From assembly GCF_004959765.1 (NCBI RefSeq), contig NZ_SJZD01000007.1, positions 149,768-213,767 on the forward strand: a stretch of 64,000 bases of DNA, written 5' to 3'. The position numbers were made by a program, and so were the translations under genes. A model generated the notes under the pieces. That model worked only from the letters and a program-made list of their open reading frames with translations. It had not been told where the DNA came from and did not search any database. Positions 56,875 through 64,000 of the stretch are shown here, in pieces; the stretch's first letter is position 1; the number at the start of each line of letters is the position of its first letter. The stretch is from Flavobacterium sp. H122. Its GTDB lineage: Bacteria; Bacteroidota; Bacteroidia; Flavobacteriales; Flavobacteriaceae.

Positions 56875-57366
56875 TTATTTAACACCATCATTTTTTCTCA
56901 TGTACTCTAGAATACTTCTTGCTTCGTCATCATTCAAACCTTGATTAGGCATACGTACCAGACATATTTCCAACTGTGCCTGTACTTCTGGATCTTTATC
57001 AATCATTGGGTCAGGATTTGTAATAAAATTCATAATCCATTCTGGTTTTCTTCTTTCAGTAACTCCTTTCCAGCCAGGGCCAACCAATTTCTCGTCAGTA
57101 AGCTTATGACAAGACGCACATTTTACCCCAGACGCTTTTTCTCCCTGTGATGCCATGGCCTGATCCAGAGATGCACCTAATTCAACTTTATCAAATTTTC
57201 CTTCACCACGGTGAGGGTCATAGGCAGAAACTGCTTCTGCATCTGCTCCTTCTGTAACGTAGCCTTCTTCAGTTGTTGGCTTGGAAGCATCATCAGCAGC
57301 TTTTTCTTTTTTACCACAAGAGAAAATCAATACGGAAACCAGTATTAACAATGATATTTTTTTCAT
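56875..57366 (-). CDS. Monoheme cytochrome c lipoprotein, likely electron donor to NosZ
   Basis: A 163-residue lipoprotein (VLIFSC, Cys17) with an acidic linker and one cytochrome c domain. The heme site is CASCH (Cys83, Cys86, His87) and the axial Met139 lies in VRMPNQGL. It is the first gene of the nos operon, with an Fnr-type site and a -7-like box upstream. It probably passes electrons from the menaquinol-linked chain to NosZ. Confidence 0.88.
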   Translation of the reverse strand: MKKISLLILVSVLIFSCGKKEKAADDASKPTTEEGYVTEGADAEAVSAYDPHRGEGKFDKVELGASLDQAMASQGEKASGVKCASCHKLTDEKLVGPGWKGVTERRKPEWIMNFITNPDPMIDKDPEVQAQLEICLVRMPNQGLNDDEARSILEYMRKNDGVK

Positions 57367-57392
57367 AACAATAATTTTTTAAAAGTTACATT

Positions 57393-57400
57393 CAAATTTC
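57393..57400 (-). promoter_or_regulatory. -7-like box of the nos operon
   Basis: GAAATTTG on the minus strand differs from TAnnTTTG only at the first base. Its first base lies 29.5 bases from the centre of Fnr-type operator 3. The predicted leader is about 22 bases. Confidence 0.45.
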
Positions 57401-57423
57401 ATTGATTTTTAACCAATTAAGTA

Positions 57424-57435
57424 TGATTTGAATCA
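57424..57435. promoter_or_regulatory. Fnr-type operator 3 (TGATTTGAATCA)
   Basis: ATGATTTGAATCAT, a near-perfect palindrome upstream of the cytochrome c/nosZ operon; third of the fixed-distance sites. The neighbouring gene on the plus strand (57511) could also respond. Confidence 0.65.
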
Positions 57436-57510
57436 TAAAAAACAAAAAAAATCACATTAAACCTTTTTCATTTTAGAGAGTCCAATTAGTAAACCTTTAA
57501 TAAATACAAC

Positions 57511-57957
57511 ATGAGAAATTTAATTCTGACTGCCATAGCAGCAACAGCTATTACTTTTTCAGGCACAGCACAAGAAAAAGAAATACAAAGAGAAAAAATG
57601 ACGGTGGAACAACGAAACCAATTACAATTGAAGAAAATGACACTGGATTTGGATTTAAACGAAAACCAGCAAAAAGAAATGTCAAAACTCATTGCTGAAC
57701 AAAATGCCAAAAGAGAAACAAAAACTGCTGAAATGAAATCCAATAAAGAAGCCAAAAAGGAATTATCAGCGGATGAAAAATTTAAAATGAGAAATCAAAT
57801 GCTGGAAGCCCAAATAGAACACAAAGCCAGAATGAAAAAGATTTTAAACGAAAAACAGTTTGAAAAATGGGAGGCACTTCAGGAAAAAAGACAGGAAAAA
57901 ATGCATAAAATGAGAAAACACAGACAACATAAAACTGAAGGTAAAATGCAGAAATAA
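57511..57957 (+). CDS. Small secreted Spy/CpxP-like protein (DUF4890 type)
   Basis: A 148-residue secreted protein with a Sec signal (MRNLILTAIAATAITFSGTA). The mature part is Lys/Glu/Met-rich and mainly helical: LKKMTLDLDLNENQQKEMSK and FEKWEALQEKRQEKMHKMRK, reminiscent of the periplasmic Spy/CpxP fold. Many Met and His residues near the C-terminus (MHKMRKHRQHK) could bind copper, though this is not proven. It is divergent from the nos operon across Fnr-type operator 3 and ends in a shared terminator with hemL. Confidence 0.72.
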   Translation: MRNLILTAIAATAITFSGTAQEKEIQREKMTVEQRNQLQLKKMTLDLDLNENQQKEMSKLIAEQNAKRETKTAEMKSNKEAKKELSADEKFKMRNQMLEAQIEHKARMKKILNEKQFEKWEALQEKRQEKMHKMRKHRQHKTEGKMQK

Positions 57958-57985
57958 ATAAGTCCCGCTTCAAGCGGGACTTATT
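57957..57985. terminator. Bidirectional terminator, DUF4890 gene / hemL
   Basis: AATAAGTCCCGCTT and AAGCGGGACTTATT pair perfectly over 14 bp with a one-base (C) loop centre; functional loop is wider. Confidence 0.85.
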
Positions 57986-57987
57986 AC

Positions 57988-59274
57988 TTATATTGTTTTT
58001 GAGACTTTATCTATTGCATTGATTGTAAAATCCAAATCTTCGTAAGTCAAAGCATCGGTTATGAACCATGTTTCGTAAGCTGACGGTGCGATATACACCC
58101 CCTCTTTCACTAATCCGTGAAAGAAATCTTTGAATCTTTGATTATCTCCATTTTTAGAAGTATTAAAATCATACACTTCGTCCTTGTCAAAATGTACCGA
58201 TATCATTGAACCCACACGGTTGATTGTAAACTCGATATTGTTTTTAATCAAAACTTCGCGGATTCCTTTTTCCAGATACGCTGTTTTTTCATCAATCCGG
58301 GTAAAAATAGCGGCATCATTATTTAGTGCTTCAAGCATAGCCAAACCAGCGGCCATTGCTAAAGGATTTCCTGACAAAGTTCCGGCCTGATAAACCGGTC
58401 CCAGAGGTGCCAGATAATTCATGATTTCATTGCGAGCGGCAAAAGCGCCTACAGGTAATCCACCGCCAATAACTTTACCAAAACAAACAATATCGGCTTT
58501 GATATTGAACAATTCCTGTGCTCCTCCTTTTGCCAGTCTGAATCCGGTCATTACCTCATCAAATATCAATAATGTACCATTTTCATCACAAAGTTGGCGT
58601 AATGCTTCTAAAAAACCTTTTTTAGGCGGGATACAACCCATATTTCCAGCCACAGGCTCAATAATAATGGCAGCGATTTCATTTTTATTAGCTTCCAATA
58701 AAGCTTTTACATTTTCAATATCATTATAATTTGCCAACAAAGTATCTTTTGCAGTTCCTTCAGTAACGCCCGGACTATTAGGAGAACCAAAAGTAATAGC
58801 GCCGCTTCCTGCCTGAATTAAAAAGGAGTCGGAATGCCCGTGGTAACAACCTGCAAATTTGATGATTTTATCCCTGTCTGTAAATCCGCGGGCTAAACGT
58901 ATGGCACTCATACAAGCTTCTGTCCCTGAATTTACAAAACGGATTTTATCGATATTGGGAACCATAGAAACTGCTAAACGGGCAATATGCGTTTCCAGCT
59001 CGGTAGGCATCCCAAAAGAAGTCCCTTTTTTTGCTTTTTCAATCACAGCGTTTACCACAGGCTCGTAAGCATGACCTAATATCATAGGCCCCCATGAATT
59101 GATGTAATCTATTAAACGGTTTCCATCCTCATCGTATAAATAAGCTCCTTTAGCTTCTTTTACAAAAATAGGAGTTCCCCCTACATATTTGAATGCTCTA
59201 ACCGGTGAGTTAACACCTCCCGGTATTACTTGTTCTGCTTCAGCAAACAGCTGACTACTTCTTTGATACAACAT
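57988..59274 (-). CDS. hemL: Glutamate-1-semialdehyde 2,1-aminomutase
   Basis: A 428-residue class III aminotransferase, the usual HemL length. It begins [20 protein letters not shown]; the PLP site includes [27 protein letters not shown] and the Schiff-base Lys in [15 protein letters not shown]. It makes 5-aminolevulinate in tetrapyrrole synthesis by the C5 pathway. A longer frame to 59379 exists only because a dispersed repeat adjoins the gene; that extension has no similarity to HemL. Confidence 0.96.
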   Translation of the reverse strand: MLYQRSSQLFAEAEQVIPGGVNSPVRAFKYVGGTPIFVKEAKGAYLYDEDGNRLIDYINSWGPMILGHAYEPVVNAVIEKAKKGTSFGMPTELETHIARLAVSMVPNIDKIRFVNSGTEACMSAIRLARGFTDRDKIIKFAGCYHGHSDSFLIQAGSGAITFGSPNSPGVTEGTAKDTLLANYNDIENVKALLEANKNEIAAIIIEPVAGNMGCIPPKKGFLEALRQLCDENGTLLIFDEVMTGFRLAKGGAQELFNIKADIVCFGKVIGGGLPVGAFAARNEIMNYLAPLGPVYQAGTLSGNPLAMAAGLAMLEALNNDAAIFTRIDEKTAYLEKGIREVLIKNNIEFTINRVGSMISVHFDKDEVYDFNTSKNGDNQRFKDFFHGLVKEGVYIAPSAYETWFITDALTYEDLDFTINAIDKVSKTI

Positions 59275-59295
59275 TTTGTTCCTGGTGTTTGTATT

Positions 59296-59405
59296 TAGCC
59301 CCGATGGAAGCGGTATCCTGTCATTGCGAGCCTTGCGCGGCAATCTCAAGATTGCTTTACCAATTTTATTGGCTCGCAATGACAGATAAAGCGGACAGCG
59401 GGAAA
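59296..59405. repeat. TAGCCC...GCGGGAAA dispersed repeat, copy B, interrupted by a second repeat
   Basis: The outer arms TAGCCCCGATGGAAGCGGTA (plus TCC) and GATAAAGCGGACAGCGGGAA match the two ends of the element at 41783-41843. Where that copy has TTTTTTGAAAAAAAA, this one has the unrelated inverted repeat at 59319-59384. It lies in the 172-base gap between hemL and the glucosaminidase gene. Confidence 0.6.
59319..59384. repeat. TGTCATTGCGAGCC inverted repeat, nested
   Basis: TGTCATTGCGAGCC (59319-59332) and GGCTCGCAATGACA (59371-59384) are perfect 14-bp inverted arms. Between them are two small stems (CAATC-TCAA-GATTG and CCAA-TTTTA-TTGG), so the transcript would fold into a three-stem cloverleaf-like structure. 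The TGTCATTGCGAG sequence is a repeat type found widely in Bacteroidota, from memory. Confidence 0.75.
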
Positions 59406-59446
59406 CTGCGTTTAAACAAAAGCCCGAATGTAAGGCTTCAAAAAAA

Positions 59447-60313
59447 CTAATTAATTATTAAAACTTGTCCTATTGAAATGGTATTATCTACCATATTATT
59501 TTTTGCTTTTATATTCTCCACAGATATATTGTACTTTTTTGATATGGAGTACAGTGTATCACCTTGTCCTACGATATGAATCATTTCCAAAGGTTTAGGA
59601 GGTTCTGGCGTGTTTTTTGTTTCTGTTTTTGTGGCTGTGGCCGGCTCAATGGCTTTATATTCGGTTCCCAGAACCTGTGCATCATATTGATGCAGCTGGT
59701 AACGCTCGATAATTCCAATGAGTTTTTCAGGATATTTGGGATCGGTTGCGTATCCTGATTTTTTTAAACCTCTGGCCCAGCCTTTATAATCGTTTTGTTG
59801 AAGCTTGAAAAGTGGTGCGTACCATGGACGGCTTGTTAAAAACAGTGAATGGTCACGATAGGACTGACCTGGCTCATCGTATTTACGGAAACATTCCTGA
59901 GCGGCATCATCGTCATGACGTACGTACTCTCCTGTCCATTCTTTATGGCATTTTATTCCAAAATGATTATTGGCTACCTTACAAAGCACCCCTGTTCCTG
60001 CGCCCGATTCCAGAATTCCCTGTGCCAGTGTTATACTTGCCGGAACGCCGTGCTCTTTCATGTTTTTCATGGCTATTCCTTTGAATTGGCTGATGTAGCC
60101 ATTAACAATTTCAGGAGTTACTTTTACTTTTGAAGTAGCAACCAGCTCTTCCTGCTTTTTAAGGTTTTCATCGATAACAATCCTGTCTTCCGGCTTGTGT
60201 ATTTTCTTTTTAGTTACGGCAACAGGCTTTTTTGCAGACTGCTTTTTTGGTTTTGCCGAACTGCAGGACGCCAATACCGCAGCAACTATAATTATGTAAA
60301 AAAATCTATACAT
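59447..60313 (-). CDS. LysM glucosaminidase lipoprotein (peptidoglycan hydrolase)
   Basis: A 288-residue lipoprotein (AAVLASC, Cys17) with a Lys-rich linker, a glucosaminidase (GH73-like) domain at about 65-215 (the catalytic Glu region [42 protein letters not shown]) and a C-terminal LysM domain from about 243 ([20 protein letters not shown]). It should cleave peptidoglycan glycan strands in the cell wall. Its start overlaps the stop of the upstream gene by 8 bases. Confidence 0.92.
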   Translation of the reverse strand: MYRFFYIIIVAAVLASCSSAKPKKQSAKKPVAVTKKKIHKPEDRIVIDENLKKQEELVATSKVKVTPEIVNGYISQFKGIAMKNMKEHGVPASITLAQGILESGAGTGVLCKVANNHFGIKCHKEWTGEYVRHDDDAAQECFRKYDEPGQSYRDHSLFLTSRPWYAPLFKLQQNDYKGWARGLKKSGYATDPKYPEKLIGIIERYQLHQYDAQVLGTEYKAIEPATATKTETKNTPEPPKPLEMIHIVGQGDTLYSISKKYNISVENIKAKNNMVDNTISIGQVLIIN

Positions 60314-61211
60314 CTATTTGAATCGTTTTTTTGCCTTTGCTTTCCAAAAGCATATTCATTCCTCTTATTCCCTGCAAACCACCTGTGTGGATTACCAGTA
60401 TTTTTGAATTTTCAGGAAAATAATTCTTATTAATCAGATCCAACACTCCATAGACCATTTTTCCTGTATAAACCGGATCCAACGGAATGTTTGTTTCCTG
60501 ATAAAAGTTATTGATAAAATCTATCAGCCCATCAGTTACTTTGGCATATCCGCCAAAATGATAATCCGATTCCAGGCTCCAATTATCATTTTTTGCAAAC
60601 TTACGAATTTCTTCCTGCAAAAAATTACCTTTTAATACAGGAAACCCAATCACTTTTTGATGAGGCTTTGCGCTGTTGATTAATCCGGAAACCGTTCCTC
60701 CTGTCCCAACAGCACAGCATATATAATCAAAATCCCTATCTTCAGGTGTAAGTATTTCTCCGCATCCTTTTACCGCCAAACCGTTAGTACCTCCTTCAGG
60801 CAAAATAGAGCAATTACCATATTTTTCCTGAAGATAGTTTTTGAATTCATCTGAGTCTTTATTGCGGTATTGTTCCCGGGTAACGAATTCAAATTTCATA
60901 CCGCATTCCTGAGCCAGTTTAAGTGTAGGATTGTTAGTGATTTCTTTCCAAAGCTCCTCTCCTCTTATTACACCTACCGCGTTGATTCCTTTTTCTTTAC
61001 AGGCAAATGCCGTTGCCGCAATATGGTTTGAAAATGCACCGCCAAAAGTAACCAGCGAATCATAACCATCACTTTCGAAATCAAGAAGATTGTATTTTAA
61101 TTTACGGTATTTGTTTCCTGAAATATACGGATGTATCAAATCTTCCCTTTTTATAAAAAGAGAAACATTTCTATTTAAAAATTCAAAAATTATTTGATTG
61201 GGAATTATCAC
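60306..61211 (-). CDS. PLP-dependent D-cysteine desulfhydrase/ACC deaminase-like enzyme
   Basis: A 301-residue fold-type II PLP enzyme. Lys34 in YISGNKYRKLKY is the Schiff-base residue, and GTGGTVSGLI is the phosphate loop. It belongs to the family that includes ACC deaminase and D-cysteine desulfhydrase; the substrate cannot be predicted. The start is GTG at 61211: a TATTTTTG box ends four bases before it, so the mRNA may be leaderless. It is followed, with an 8-base overlap, by the glucosaminidase gene. Confidence 0.85.
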   Translation of the reverse strand: MIIPNQIIFEFLNRNVSLFIKREDLIHPYISGNKYRKLKYNLLDFESDGYDSLVTFGGAFSNHIAATAFACKEKGINAVGVIRGEELWKEITNNPTLKLAQECGMKFEFVTREQYRNKDSDEFKNYLQEKYGNCSILPEGGTNGLAVKGCGEILTPEDRDFDYICCAVGTGGTVSGLINSAKPHQKVIGFPVLKGNFLQEEIRKFAKNDNWSLESDYHFGGYAKVTDGLIDFINNFYQETNIPLDPVYTGKMVYGVLDLINKNYFPENSKILVIHTGGLQGIRGMNMLLESKGKKTIQIDV

Positions 61212-61215
61212 ATCA

Positions 61216-61223
61216 CAAAAATA
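61216..61223 (-). promoter_or_regulatory. -7 box abutting the GTG start of the PLP enzyme gene
   Basis: TATTTTTG on the minus strand, with TGAT between it and the GTG start codon. This is the same four-base distance as at rnhB and at the small Cys/Met-rich gene. Confidence 0.4.
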
Positions 61224-61455
61224 AGCTTAACAAAAATTTATTGTGAAAAAAAAAATTCAAAAAATATAAGTTACAAATAATTTGTAAGAATTAATTTGTT
61301 AATAAAATTTACAACAAATCACAACTATTTATAAATCAAAATCATACAAAATCCTAACCTGATATAGGGATTAGAAGAATAACATACTATCGATTTTATC
61401 GATTAAAAGTAAAATAATATCGATGAAAGCAAATTTAGTTGGCGTTTTATTTGCA

Positions 61456-61463
61456 TATTTTTG
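61456..61463 (+). promoter_or_regulatory. Putative -7 box of the large secreted protein gene
   Basis: TATTTTTG, with a TTG at 61439-61441 only 14 bases upstream, shorter than the usual spacing. The leader would be about 64 bases. Confidence 0.3.
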
Positions 61464-61531
61464 TCACGATTTTTAAATTTACTAATTATCTCCCGTTTAA
61501 AAAACAAAAACTCAACTAATTAAATTAGCCT

Positions 61532-64000
61532 ATGGAAGAATTTTACTCGCATCTAAAGAAAATCTATGCATTAACAACACCCATAGTTATTGCATTATTA
61601 TGGACAAATTTATCGTTTGGACAGACAACATTACTCAATTATGGTTTTGAAAGTGCTGATGCAACTTGGATTTATTCAATAAACTCAGGCGTTTCAAATG
61701 GCAGACAAAACAACAATGCCTACAATGGCAGTTGGTCTAATGGTATTTTGGCAGCTTCAGGAAATAACAAACCTTATAGTGGTTCAACTGCAACACCAAT
61801 AGTAAACTTTACAAATGGTAAATATTACAGAATAACAGTTTGGGCAAAAGTAGCTGGATGCACCGGGACTTTGAAAATTACAAAAGCTACAACTAATACT
61901 TATGCGGCATTAAATGGAGCAACAGGTAGTGACATTTTATTAAGCGCAGGTAGCAATGTAACCTCAACTACATATAATCAATTTACAGCGACATTTCAAG
62001 CGACTACAACAGAAAATAAATATATTGGATTTGTAATGTCAAGTTCAGGGTGTGGAGGTAATCCTGCCGCAACTTCCATGTATCTCGATGATATTAAAAT
62101 TGAAGAAAGCAACACTCCTTTTTATTGCACTACAGCAACTTCTAGTGCTGCGACCTATTACATTAATGGATTTCAAACCGTTGGAAATATAACTAACATG
62201 TCCAATACTGGAACTGGATATACCAATTCAGGCTACACAGATTATACTAGTTTAGCTACAACAACTCAAATACCAGGAGGTGGTATTACTGCTAAATATA
62301 CTTTATCTGCTTCTACATCTTTAAAAGCATGGGTAGATTGGAATAAAGATGGAAGCTTTGACGACACAACAGAAAGAGTTTATGATACTGGATCATATTT
62401 AGGCGCGTCAACAAGTTTTGGTTTTGTTGTCCCTAGTGGTACTACTGCTGGAGATTACAGAATAAGAATAAGATGCTATTATTCTGGCTTGGGTTCGATT
62501 ACCCCATGCGGAAACTTAAGCAACGGAGAAACTGAAGATTATAAAATAACAATTGTGTCTGACTGTTCAGCAAAAATAACAAGTGTAACAGACGGTTCAA
62601 GATGTGGTTCTGGTACAGTTTCATTATCAGCAATAGCTACAGTTGGCACAACAGAATGGAGATGGTATTCAGCAGAAACTGGAGGCACACTTGAAGGCAC
62701 CTCTGCTTCATCAACCTGGACAACATCTTCACTATCCGCAACAACAACTTATTGGGTAGCGGCTTGGAACGGAAGTTGTGAGTCTTATTTCAGAAAAAAA
62801 GTCGTAGCAACAATAAAACCTGTAGCAAACCTTTCTTTTACAACTGCTTCTCCCACTGTATGTGGAGAAGATAGTATTATTGCTCTTGATGCAACCGGAA
62901 GTAATGAAGAAGTGGATTTAGTTAATGAAAATTTTGAAGGATCAGCAGTATTAACAACTTCTAGTACTACTTCAACTGGCCATGAATGGACTACTCAGAC
63001 AAGTACATTTATCCCTACAGGTACAGCATTATGGAGACCAGCAATTAACTCAAGAGAGTCAGGCAATAAATTCGCTTACACTACTTGCAACATGCCTTCT
63101 GAAAATGTTGTAACAAGATTAATATCAAATACATTAAACTCAACAAGCTTTACAAGTCTTACTTTAACATTTAGACATTATTTCTCTTATTATGCATCGC
63201 CTGGTGATCACGGATATGTACAATACTCCATAGACAATGGCACTTCATGGATAAATCTTTTTCACTTTCAATCAGACCAAGGGGAAGCTGGACAATTCAA
63301 AACAGAATCTATCTCACTACCTGTATCTAGTTTAAACATAACTACTTTAAAAATTAGATTTAGTTATGAATCAACTGGTGGTAATGGATGGGCTTTAGAC
63401 GATATAAGACTTTATGGACCTAAACCTTTAACCCCAAATTTCACATGGACAGGATCTCCAGTAGACGCCTACACTAATGCCGCATGCACCATACCTTATA
63501 CAGCTGGAAGCACCTTATCAGGGTCAACTGTTTGGATAAAACCAACATTAACTCAATTAGAAACTGGGAGTTATTCATTTACAGCTAATGCAAATCTAGC
63601 TAACAACTGTACAACGAGTGCTACCATCAACGTTACAAACAATTCAAAAGTCTGGAAAGGAACAACTTCAAATGACTGGAATACTGCATCAAATTGGTTA
63701 CCTGCAGGAGTACCAAATACAAACACGTGTGTAATTATTCCTTCTGGATTCTCTTCAAAAATAATTAACACCCCTAATGCTGTAGCTAAAAATGTTAAAA
63801 TAAAAGCACCTACCGGAAATCTTGAATTACAAGCAAACAACAATTTAATTGTAACTGATTGGGTAAATGTAGAAAGCGGTGCAACATTCAACATTAGAAA
63901 CAATGCTAACTTAGTTCAAACGAATGATACTCCAAGCCCTGCCAATTCAGGATCTGTTTCTATGGACAGAACCGCAACCGGTTTACATGGCTATGATTAC
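61532..64000 (+). CDS. Large secreted adhesin-like protein, first 823 residues (cut by right edge)
   Basis: An open frame from an ATG at 61532 to the right edge. After a signal peptide (IVIALLWTNLSFGQ) there is a carbohydrate-binding-like beta-sandwich at about 30-185 (NYGFESADATWIYS ... MYLDDIKIEES), then a GEVED domain around 190-345 ending SNGETEDYKITIV, an Ig-like region at about 350-430, a MAM/choice-of-anchor-like module at about 465-630 (ENFEGSAV ... GGNGWALDDIRLYGP), and a repeat starting KVWKGTTSNDWNTASNWLPA at about 706. Proteins of this build in flavobacteria usually end in a T9SS sorting domain, which would lie beyond the window. Confidence 0.85.
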   Translation, partial: MEEFYSHLKKIYALTTPIVIALLWTNLSFGQTTLLNYGFESADATWIYSINSGVSNGRQNNNAYNGSWSNGILAASGNNKPYSGSTATPIVNFTNGKYYRITVWAKVAGCTGTLKITKATTNTYAALNGATGSDILLSAGSNVTSTTYNQFTATFQATTTENKYIGFVMSSSGCGGNPAATSMYLDDIKIEESNTPFYCTTATSSAATYYINGFQTVGNITNMSNTGTGYTNSGYTDYTSLATTTQIPGGGITAKYTLSASTSLKAWVDWNKDGSFDDTTERVYDTGSYLGASTSFGFVVPSGTTAGDYRIRIRCYYSGLGSITPCGNLSNGETEDYKITIVSDCSAKITSVTDGSRCGSGTVSLSAIATVGTTEWRWYSAETGGTLEGTSASSTWTTSSLSATTTYWVAAWNGSCESYFRKKVVATIKPVANLSFTTASPTVCGEDSIIALDATGSNEEVDLVNENFEGSAVLTTSSTTSTGHEWTTQTSTFIPTGTALWRPAINSRESGNKFAYTTCNMPSENVVTRLISNTLNSTSFTSLTLTFRHYFSYYASPGDHGYVQYSIDNGTSWINLFHFQSDQGEAGQFKTESISLPVSSLNITTLKIRFSYESTGGNGWALDDIRLYGPKPLTPNFTWTGSPVDAYTNAACTIPYTAGSTLSGSTVWIKPTLTQLETGSYSFTANANLANNCTTSATINVTNNSKVWKGTTSNDWNTASNWLPAGVPNTNTCVIIPSGFSSKIINTPNAVAKNVKIKAPTGNLELQANNNLIVTDWVNVESGATFNIRNNANLVQTNDTPSPANSGSVSMDRTATGLHGYDY

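Larger units (their letters stand above)
61212..61531. other. Divergent intergenic region, 320 bases
   Basis: AT-rich region between the PLP enzyme gene and the large secreted protein gene. It holds -7 boxes for both, three ATCGAT motifs at about 61389, 61398 and 61419, and a small palindrome (CTAATTAAATTAG) just before the plus-strand ATG. I see no gene or RNA in it. Confidence 0.6.

Noticed and set aside
59275..59379. 35-residue N-terminal extension of hemL
   Set aside because: The extension is translated from a dispersed inverted repeat and has no similarity to HemL; the family start is the ATG at 59274.
63571..63903. 110-codon minus-strand frame opposite the large secreted protein
   Set aside because: Low-complexity antisense frame; the plus-strand frame has domain motifs and runs uninterrupted to the edge.

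Overview
The window is a contiguous piece of a low-GC chromosome from a member of the Bacteroidota, most likely Flavobacterium or a close relative. The evidence is a type IX secretion (T9SS) sorting tail, a SusC/SusD pair, many Sec-type lipoproteins, promoters of the TTG-N19-TAnnTTTG type, an almost complete absence of Shine-Dalgarno sequences (with a striking exception at rpsU), and ribosomal and RNA polymerase proteins of flavobacterial type.

Layout. 1-7.8 kb (minus strand): the N-terminal part of aconitase B (cut by the left edge), a T9SS cargo protein, a MoxR-type AAA ATPase and two periplasmic PpiC/SurA-type prolyl isomerases. 7.9-9.5 kb: prfC (plus). 9.6-24.8 kb (minus): the transcription/translation block, in transcription order rpsU, a XerC/D recombinase, a hibernation factor, tRNA-Thr(UGU), tRNA-Tyr, tRNA-Thr(GGU), tuf, tRNA-Trp, secE, nusG, rplK, rplA, rplJ, rplL, rpoB, rpoC and a DUF3467 gene. 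24.9-34.5 kb: a flavin reductase, an acyl-CoA dehydrogenase, HhH/PspC/DUF2851 genes, a PNGase F-like secreted protein, a cystathionine beta-synthase-type enzyme and a putative porin. 34.6-39.3 kb: a SusC/SusD outer-membrane uptake pair. 39.5-43.7 kb: rnhB, lipB, a small lipoprotein and lysS.

43.7-58 kb is the most distinctive part, an island for respiration of nitrous oxide. On the minus strand an operon runs cytochrome c, nosZ (clade II type), a membrane protein, nosL, nosD, nosF, nosY and a truncated hemoglobin. Beside it lie a Crp/Fnr regulator, a polytopic His-rich membrane protein, a fasciclin lipoprotein, a small Cys/Met-rich membrane-anchored protein, a TonB-dependent receptor and a PepSY protein. 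Three 12-bp palindromes (TGATTT-N-A-N-TCA) precede the regulator, the fasciclin gene and the cytochrome c/nos operon, each with its centre 29.5 bp from the first base of a TAnnTTTG-like box. This indicates one Fnr-type regulon; the receptor and PepSY genes may supply copper for NosZ.

58-64 kb: hemL, a LysM glucosaminidase, a D-cysteine desulfhydrase/ACC-deaminase-like enzyme and the start of a very large secreted adhesin-like protein cut by the right edge. Small dispersed intergenic repeats occur throughout, including one family nested inside another upstream of hemL. No CRISPR array, prophage or insertion sequence was seen.
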